From Streptomyces sp. UW30 (lineage in GTDB: Bacteria > Actinomycetota > Actinomycetes > Streptomycetales > Streptomycetaceae): a stretch of DNA of 56,818 bases. Shown here in pieces: positions 52,235 through 56,818 of the stretch (position 1 is its first letter; the number at the start of each line of letters is the position of its first letter). The position numbers were made by a program, and so were the translations under genes. The stretch is taken from NCBI RefSeq assembly GCF_008042075.1, contig NZ_RDBN01000005.1, forward strand, positions 1,013,810 to 1,070,627, written 5' to 3'. The notes beneath the pieces were generated by a model that did not search any database, had not been told where the DNA came from, and saw only the letters and a program-made list of their open reading frames with translations.

Positions 52235-52396
52235 GTAAAGCGCCCCATTCCGACGAGAGTTGTCACTGTGCCCGATGTCGTAGCGCCCTGTGACGAGGCG
52301 CTCACGCTCCCCCGTATGCCAGGAAACTCCGCACCCGACGTCGCGTCCAGGGGTCTCGGGGCCCGGCTTGTGGGTTCTCTGCGTCCGTGGCGGAAA

Positions 52397-52427
52397 TTCA
52401 CATTCCGGCAACATGGGCCCGTACCAT
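52397..52427 (+). promoter_or_regulatory. proS promoter predicting a leaderless mRNA
   Basis: TTCACA (52397-52402), a 19-bp spacer and TACCAT (52422-52427) end 6 bp before the proS ATG at 52434. Transcription would then begin at or next to the start codon. No Shine-Dalgarno is visible. Confidence 0.5.
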
Positions 52428-52433
52428 CTGGCC

Positions 52434-53849
52434 ATGGCAAAGGCACTCGTTCTTACGCCACGGGCACATGACTTCCCGCGCTGGTACCAGGACCTGATCA
52501 ACAAGGCCGAGCTCGCCGACAACGGTCCGGTGCGCGGCACGATGGTGATCCGGCCGTACGGGTACGCGCTGTGGGAGCGGATGCAGGCCGAGATGGACGC
52601 CCGCATCAAGCAGGCCGGTGCCGCTAACGCCTACTTCCCGCTCTTCATCCCCCAGTCGTATCTGACGCGGGAGGCCGAGCACGTCGAGGGCTTCGCCCCC
52701 GAACTCGCCGTCGTCACGCACGGCGGCGGCAAGGAGCTGGAGGAGCCCGTCGTCGTCCGGCCCACCTCCGAGACGATCATCAACGACTACTTCGCCAAGT
52801 GGGTGCAGAGCTACCGCGACCTGCCGCTGCTGATCAACCAGTGGGCGAACGTGGTGCGTTGGGAGATGCGCCCGCGCGTGTTCCTCCGCACGACCGAATT
52901 CCTCTGGCAGGAGGGCCACACCGCGCACGCCACCTACGAGGACGCCCGGGACTACGCCGCGCACATCCACAAGGAGGTGTACGCCGACTTCATGGTCGAC
53001 GTCCTCGGCATCGACGTCGTCCTGGGCCGCAAGACCGCCAGTGAGCGCTTCGCCGGGGCCGTCAACACCCTCACCCTCGAAGCGATGATGGGCGACGGCA
53101 AGGCCCTCCAGATGGGCACGAGCCATGAGCTCGGCCAGAACTTCGCCAAGGCCTTCCACACCCGCTACCTGTCGAAGGAGGGCCGAGAGGAGTACGTCTG
53201 GCAGACCTCCTGGGGCTCCTCCACCCGCATGGTCGGCGGCCTGATCATGGCGCACGGCGACGACGACGGACTACGCGTGCCGCCGCGGCTCGCGCCGATC
53301 CAGGCCGTCGTCCTGGCGATCAAGGGGGACGAGCCGGTTCTGGCCAAGGTCCGCGAGATCGGCGCCCGGCTGGCCGCGGCGGGCATCCGCGTCCAGGTCG
53401 ACGACCGCACGGACACGCCGTTCGGGCGCCGCGCGGTCGACTGGGAACTCAAGGGCGTGCCCGTACGGATCGAGGTAGGGCCCCGTGACCTGGACAACGG
53501 CACGGCGATGCTGGCCCGCCGGATCCCGGGAGGCAAGGAACCGGTCCCGCTCGACGCACTGACCGGGCTGCTCCCCACGATCCTCGACGAGGACCAGGCG
53601 CTGCTGCTGCGTCAGTCCCGCGAGCGCCGCGAATCCCGTACGTCGGACGTGTCGACGGTCGAGGAAGCGCTCGAGGCGGCGGCCGCCGGCGGCTGGGCAC
53701 GCGTCCCGTGGGCCACGCTCGGCGAAGAAGGCGAGGCCAGGCTGGCCGAGCAGGCCGTGACCGTACGGTGTCTGGTCGCCGAGGACGGGTCGGTGCCGGA
53801 CGCCGACGACGCACCCGGTAACGTCGCCGTCGTCGCGCGCGCTTATTGA
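52434..53849 (+). CDS. proS: Prolyl-tRNA synthetase, archaeal/eukaryotic type
   Basis: A 471-residue class IIa synthetase without the editing (INS) domain of the standard bacterial ProRS. The DFPRWYQDLINKAELADN start, VRPTSETIINDYFAKW (motif 1/2 region), RTTEFLWQEGHTAHAT (motif 2), TSHELGQNFAKAF and the anticodon-binding domain ending in TVRCLVAEDGSVPDAD match the archaeal/eukaryotic form. Catalytic motifs are intact, so it should charge tRNA-Pro. Streptomyces normally has a bacterial-type ProRS elsewhere (family knowledge), which would make this a second enzyme. ATG 52434 is chosen; the in-frame ATG at 52413 would add seven residues. Confidence 0.92.
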   Translation: MAKALVLTPRAHDFPRWYQDLINKAELADNGPVRGTMVIRPYGYALWERMQAEMDARIKQAGAANAYFPLFIPQSYLTREAEHVEGFAPELAVVTHGGGKELEEPVVVRPTSETIINDYFAKWVQSYRDLPLLINQWANVVRWEMRPRVFLRTTEFLWQEGHTAHATYEDARDYAAHIHKEVYADFMVDVLGIDVVLGRKTASERFAGAVNTLTLEAMMGDGKALQMGTSHELGQNFAKAFHTRYLSKEGREEYVWQTSWGSSTRMVGGLIMAHGDDDGLRVPPRLAPIQAVVLAIKGDEPVLAKVREIGARLAAAGIRVQVDDRTDTPFGRRAVDWELKGVPVRIEVGPRDLDNGTAMLARRIPGGKEPVPLDALTGLLPTILDEDQALLLRQSRERRESRTSDVSTVEEALEAAAAGGWARVPWATLGEEGEARLAEQAVTVRCLVAEDGSVPDADDAPGNVAVVARAY

Positions 53850-54076
53850 GATGACGCCTGTGTGGAACGAGAGCGACCGAAACGCCTCTTGCGCATCCGC
53901 GGACCACAGCCACACCGGCGCGTGGACAGGGCGTACGTGCCGGGGCGTACGTCAGACTACGCACCGGCTTGGTATGAGCTGTGAGGCTTCTCCGCAGATC
54001 AGCGCACCCGCCCTCGTCCGGGCGCATCATTCGCAACTGACGGGTACGTGCAAATTATTTGGGATGGCCCGGAATC

Positions 54077-54103
54077 GGAACACAGCGGCACTCCGGCTCG
54101 TTG
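54077..54103 (+). promoter_or_regulatory. SigR-type (ECF) promoter before the metallopeptidase gene
   Basis: GGAAC (54077-54081), exactly 18 bp, then GTTG (54100-54103) fits the SigR-type consensus GGAAT-N18-GTT with one change. The GTG start codon begins 8 bp after GTTG, suggesting a leaderless transcript. Confidence 0.5.
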
Positions 54104-54110
54104 TCATTAC

Positions 54111-54707
54111 GTGAGCACGACACAGACACCACCTGTTCTCGCCGCAGAACTGGCGCAGGCGTGGGCCGATATTCAGCGGTACCACCCCGAGCTGCCGGAT
54201 CTCGCCGCGCCAGAGTCCCTGATCGGGGAGTCGTCGTCCGCCTGCGGTCACGAGCTCTCCTTCGAGCGACTGCTTCATGAGGCAGTCCATGGCGTCGCCG
54301 CCTCGCGCGGCGTCCGCGACACCTCCCGGGCCGGCCGCTACCACAACCGCAGATTCCTCGCGATCGCCGAGGAGCTGGGCCTCGACCACCCCGAGGAGCC
54401 GCACCCGAGCAGCGGCTTCTCCCTGGTCACGCTCAACCCCGAAGCCAAGCGCCGGTACCGCCCGACCATCGAACGCCTCCAGCGCGCCCTGAAGGCCCAC
54501 ACCGCGGCGACCTCCGCCGACACGAGCCGGACCTTCCGTGGCCCGGCCGCCCGCCACGGCTCGTCCGGCGGCGGCGTCCGGGTCAAGGCGGTCTGCGACT
54601 GCGGCCGCAACGTCCGCGTCGTCCCCTCGGTCCTGGCCCAGGCCCCGATCGTGTGCGGCGGCTGCGGCAAGCCGTTCCGGATCCCGGAGGTCGTGGGAGC
54701 GGCGTAG
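54111..54707 (+). CDS. SprT-like zinc metallopeptidase domain protein
   Basis: A 198-residue protein with an HExxH motif, HEAVH (56-60). A further His lies in RYHNRRFL (H78), fitting a SprT/gluzincin-like metal site. The C-terminus is a zinc-ribbon-like four-Cys element, C162-x-C164 and C182-x-x-C185. A DNA- or protein-linked protease function (as in Spartan/SprT) is possible but not shown. GTG 54111 gives a compact N-terminus; longer frames begin in the A/T-rich promoter. It stands alone between proS and the rpsP operon. Confidence 0.72.
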   Translation: MSTTQTPPVLAAELAQAWADIQRYHPELPDLAAPESLIGESSSACGHELSFERLLHEAVHGVAASRGVRDTSRAGRYHNRRFLAIAEELGLDHPEEPHPSSGFSLVTLNPEAKRRYRPTIERLQRALKAHTAATSADTSRTFRGPAARHGSSGGGVRVKAVCDCGRNVRVVPSVLAQAPIVCGGCGKPFRIPEVVGAA

Positions 54708-55059
54708 CGGCGTCCCGTCGGACACCGGCATCTCGTGGCTGCCGGTTCGGCACGTGGCGTCGATGGCGAGGGTGCCGTCGCGGACTCGTATGTGAGACGG
54801 CACCCCGTCGCGCCGGGGCGCGCAACCCGCCGAGGGCACCCTTCGCGCCGGGTGCCCCTCAGTGATGCCCAGGCGCAGTTGCCGTACCCCTCGGCCAAGA
54901 GTGACCCGCAGGGTGTGGCACAATGGCTAGCTGTACTCGACAGCCGCACAGGAACCCTCTCGCCTCCGGCTGACGCGTCCATCGGGCACTCGGGTACCGC
55001 AACCCCACGCGGCAGTCTCGCCGTGCCCAACCACGTCAAAACCAGGAGAACCCACTCCC
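54708..55059. other. Gap before rpsP; promoter region, no gene seen
   Basis: This 352-bp stretch contains GAGGGCACCC (54832-54841) facing GGGTGCCCCTC (54850-54860), a hairpin with one bulge that could end the metallopeptidase transcript. CACAAT (54919-54924) is a good -10 candidate for the rpsP operon, with no clear -35. No open frame with coding bias is present on either strand. Confidence 0.45.
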
Positions 55060-55479
55060 GTGGCAGTCAAGATCAAGCTGAAGCGTCTGGGCAAGATCCG
55101 TTCGCCTCACTACCGCATCGTCGTCGCCGACTCCCGCACCCGCCGTGACGGCCGTGCGATCGAGGAGATCGGCAAGTACCACCCGACCTACAACCCGTCG
55201 GTCATGGAGGTGGACGCCGAGCGCGTGGCGTACTGGCTGGGTGTCGGCGCGCAGCCGACCGAGCCCGTCCTCGCCATTCTGAAGAAGACCGGCGACTGGC
55301 AGAAGTTCAAGGGCGAGCCCGCCCCGGCTCCGCTGCTGGTTGCCGAGCCGAAGAAGGCGCGCCCGTCGTTCGAGGCCCTCAGCGGCGAGGACGAGGGCAA
55401 GGGTGAGGCGATCACCCAGAAGAAGAAGGCGGAGAAGAAGGACGAGGCTGCGGCCGAGTCCGAGTCGGCCGAGGCCTGA
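55060..55479 (+). CDS. rpsP: 30S ribosomal protein S16
   Basis: A 139-residue S16 ([25 protein letters not shown]). The core domain occupies residues 1-80 ([13 protein letters not shown]). The C-terminal 55 residues are an actinobacterial extension rich in Lys, Glu and Ala. GTG 55060 follows CAGGAG. First gene of the rpsP-khpA-rimM-trmD operon, which is conserved across bacteria. khpA follows after 2 bp. Confidence 0.96.
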   Translation: MAVKIKLKRLGKIRSPHYRIVVADSRTRRDGRAIEEIGKYHPTYNPSVMEVDAERVAYWLGVGAQPTEPVLAILKKTGDWQKFKGEPAPAPLLVAEPKKARPSFEALSGEDEGKGEAITQKKKAEKKDEAAAESESAEA

Positions 55480-55481
55480 GC

Positions 55482-55721
55482 ATGCTCGAGGAGGCTCTCG
55501 AGCACCTCGTGAAGGGCATCGTCGACAACCCTGACGATGTGCAGGTCGCATCCCGCAACCTGCGCCGCGGACGCGTGCTCGAGGTCCGGGTCCATCCCGA
55601 CGACCTCGGCAAGGTGATCGGTCGCAACGGCCGCACCGCACGCGCTCTGCGCACCGTCGTGGGCGCCATCGGCGGCCGCGGTGTCCGCGTCGACCTCGTC
55701 GACGTGGACCACGTCCGCTGA
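55482..55721 (+). CDS. khpA: KH-domain RNA-binding protein KhpA
   Basis: A 79-residue single KH domain. GKVIGRNGRTARALR contains the GxxG loop (GRNG) that binds RNA. In Gram-positives KhpA pairs with KhpB and influences cell division and sRNA-linked regulation. ATG 55482 lies 2 bp after rpsP. The gene is the usual second member of this ribosomal operon. Confidence 0.95.
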   Translation: MLEEALEHLVKGIVDNPDDVQVASRNLRRGRVLEVRVHPDDLGKVIGRNGRTARALRTVVGAIGGRGVRVDLVDVDHVR

Positions 55722-55743
55722 CGCCGAACACACAGCACCGGCT

Positions 55744-55779
55744 CGGGCCGGGGAGGGCCACTGGGCCGTCCCCGGCCCG
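55744..55779 (+). terminator. Internal hairpin between khpA and rimM
   Basis: CGGGCCGGGGA (55744-55754) pairs perfectly with TCCCCGGCCCG (55769-55779). Inner GGGCC/GGCCC-like bases extend it. No U-tract follows, and an operon gene lies 27 bp later, so it may attenuate or be a processing site rather than a full stop. Confidence 0.55.
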
Positions 55780-55806
55780 TAGTCGTCCGACAGGAGAGCA
55801 AGCACA

Positions 55807-56358
55807 GTGCAGCTGGTAGTCGCACGGATCGGCCGCGCCCACGGCATCAAGGGCGAGGTCACCGTCGAGGTACGTACGGACGAGCCGGAACTCAGGCTCG
55901 GCCCGGGCGCCGTCCTCCTCACGGACCCCGCCGCCACGGGCCCCCTCACCATCGAGACCGGGCGCGTCCACAGCGGACGCCTTCTCCTGCGCTTCGAGGG
56001 TGTGAAGGACCGCACCGGCGCCGAGGCCCTCCGCAACACCCTCCTCATCGCCGAGGTCGATCCGGAGGAGCTGCCGGAGGAGGAGGACGAGTACTACGAC
56101 CACCAGCTCATGGACCTCGACGTGGTGACGAAGGACGGAGTCGAGGTCGGCCGCATCACCGAGATCTCGCACCTGCCCTCGCAGGACCTCTTCATCGTGG
56201 AGCGGCCCGACGGGAGCGAGGTGATGATCCCCTTCGTCGAGGCGATCGTCACCGAGATCGACCTGGAGCAGCAGCGCGCGGTCATCACGCCGCCCCCGGG
56301 TCTGATCGACGACCGCGCGGAGATCGCCTCGGCGCGCGACGCGGAGGACGAGAGCTGA
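55807..56358 (+). CDS. rimM: Ribosome maturation factor RimM
   Basis: A 183-residue protein that helps assemble the 30S head. The N-terminal beta-barrel starts [18 protein letters not shown]. The PRC-barrel follows, with [11 protein letters not shown] and [13 protein letters not shown] short acidic tail ends the protein. GTG 55807 follows CAGGAG. Its stop overlaps the trmD start by 1 nt (TGATG). Confidence 0.95.
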   Translation: MQLVVARIGRAHGIKGEVTVEVRTDEPELRLGPGAVLLTDPAATGPLTIETGRVHSGRLLLRFEGVKDRTGAEALRNTLLIAEVDPEELPEEEDEYYDHQLMDLDVVTKDGVEVGRITEISHLPSQDLFIVERPDGSEVMIPFVEAIVTEIDLEQQRAVITPPPGLIDDRAEIASARDAEDES

Positions 56359-56818
56359 TGAGGCTCGACGTCGTCACGATCTTCCCCGAGTACCTGGAGC
56401 CCCTGAACGTCTCCCTGGTCGGCAAGGCACGCGCGCGTGGGCAGCTGAACGTCCAGGTGCACGACCTGCGCGGCTGGACGTACGACCGCCACAACACGGT
56501 CGACGACACCCCGTACGGCGGCGGCCCCGGCATGGTCATGAAGACCGACCCCTGGGGCGAGGCGCTGGACTCCGTCCTGGCCGACGGCTACGAGAGCGGC
56601 TCCGGCGCGCCCACCCTGATCGTCCCCACCCCCAGCGGCCGCCCCTTCACCCAGGAACTCGCCGTCGAACTGTCCGAGCGGCCCTGGCTGATCTTCACGC
56701 CGGCCCGCTACGAGGGCATCGACCGCCGCGTCATCGACGAGTACGCCACCCGGATGCCCGTCCACGAGGTGTCCATCGGCGACTACGTCCTCGCCGGCGG
56801 GGAGGCGGCCGTACTGGT
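56358..56818 (+). CDS. trmD: tRNA (guanine37-N1)-methyltransferase TrmD (3' truncated)
   Basis: The first 153 residues of TrmD are in the window, running off the right edge. The start [16 protein letters not shown], the SAM-binding DDTPYGGGPGMVMK and the knot region ARYEGIDRRVID plus YVLAGGEAA are typical of SPOUT-family TrmD, which methylates G37 next to the anticodon to prevent frameshifting. ATG 56358 shares its A with the rimM stop. One ACGCGCGCGT palindrome lies at 56429. Confidence 0.95.
   Translation, partial: MRLDVVTIFPEYLEPLNVSLVGKARARGQLNVQVHDLRGWTYDRHNTVDDTPYGGGPGMVMKTDPWGEALDSVLADGYESGSGAPTLIVPTPSGRPFTQELAVELSERPWLIFTPARYEGIDRRVIDEYATRMPVHEVSIGDYVLAGGEAAVL

Overview
This is a GC-rich (roughly 70% or more) actinobacterial chromosome segment with dense genes, frequent GTG starts and strong G/C third-position bias. 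The gene order is that of the conserved Streptomyces core region which, from memory, corresponds to about SCO5548-SCO5594 of S. coelicolor. No phage, transposon, CRISPR or biosynthetic cluster is visible, so this is ordinary core chromosome with a few lineage-variable insertions. HAD hydrolase (left) and trmD (right) are cut by the window edges.

Layout. 1-1.3 kb: HAD fragment, then a five-tRNA array (Gln-Glu-Glu-Gln-Glu). 1.3-7.2 kb: divergent MerR/DUF4188 pair, ndgR divergent from leuCD, hupS and small genes. 7.2-13.8 kb: fbiD (cofC) for F420, plsC-gpsA for phospholipid precursors, ddl, a DUF3515 lipoprotein, a lone Lrp/AsnC ligand domain, and thiL-thiD. 13.9-23.2 kb: rpmB, a FakA/DhaL-like kinase, a translationally coupled HSP90-like ATPase plus 980-residue TPR protein, and recG. 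23.3-28.3 kb: rsmD, coaD, a SepIVA/DivIVA-like coiled coil, yceD-rpmF-rnc, mutM. 28.2-32.2 kb: HxlR/flavodoxin divergent pair, small membrane protein, CAP protein, acylphosphatase, small coiled coil. 32.4-43.2 kb: smc, the sugar permease glcP, a hypothetical gene, an LLM oxidoreductase, ftsY, a prim-pol-like domain protein, nsdA. 43.5-49.3 kb: the nitrogen operon amtB-glnK-glnD behind a GlnR box, then ffh. 49.4-54.7 kb: an FtsH paralogue with an altered pore loop, a methyltransferase, an archaeal/eukaryotic-type prolyl-tRNA synthetase and a SprT-like metallopeptidase. 55.0 kb to the end: rpsP-khpA-rimM-trmD.

Themes are translation and ribosome assembly (tRNAs, L28, L32, S16, RsmD, RNase III, RimM, TrmD), membrane targeting (FtsY, Ffh), chromosome architecture (HupS, SMC, RecG) and nitrogen or amino-acid control (NdgR-LeuCD, AmtB-GlnK-GlnD). 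The signals I find most worth a second look are: a 10-bp palindrome ACGCGCGCGT found ten times, nearly always in one codon frame; the HSP90-TPR operon; the FtsH paralogue with Ile in place of the pore-loop Phe; the apparently leaderless archaeal-type proS; and a metallopeptidase behind a SigR-like promoter. All assignments rest on reading the sequence and recalled family knowledge; no database search was run.
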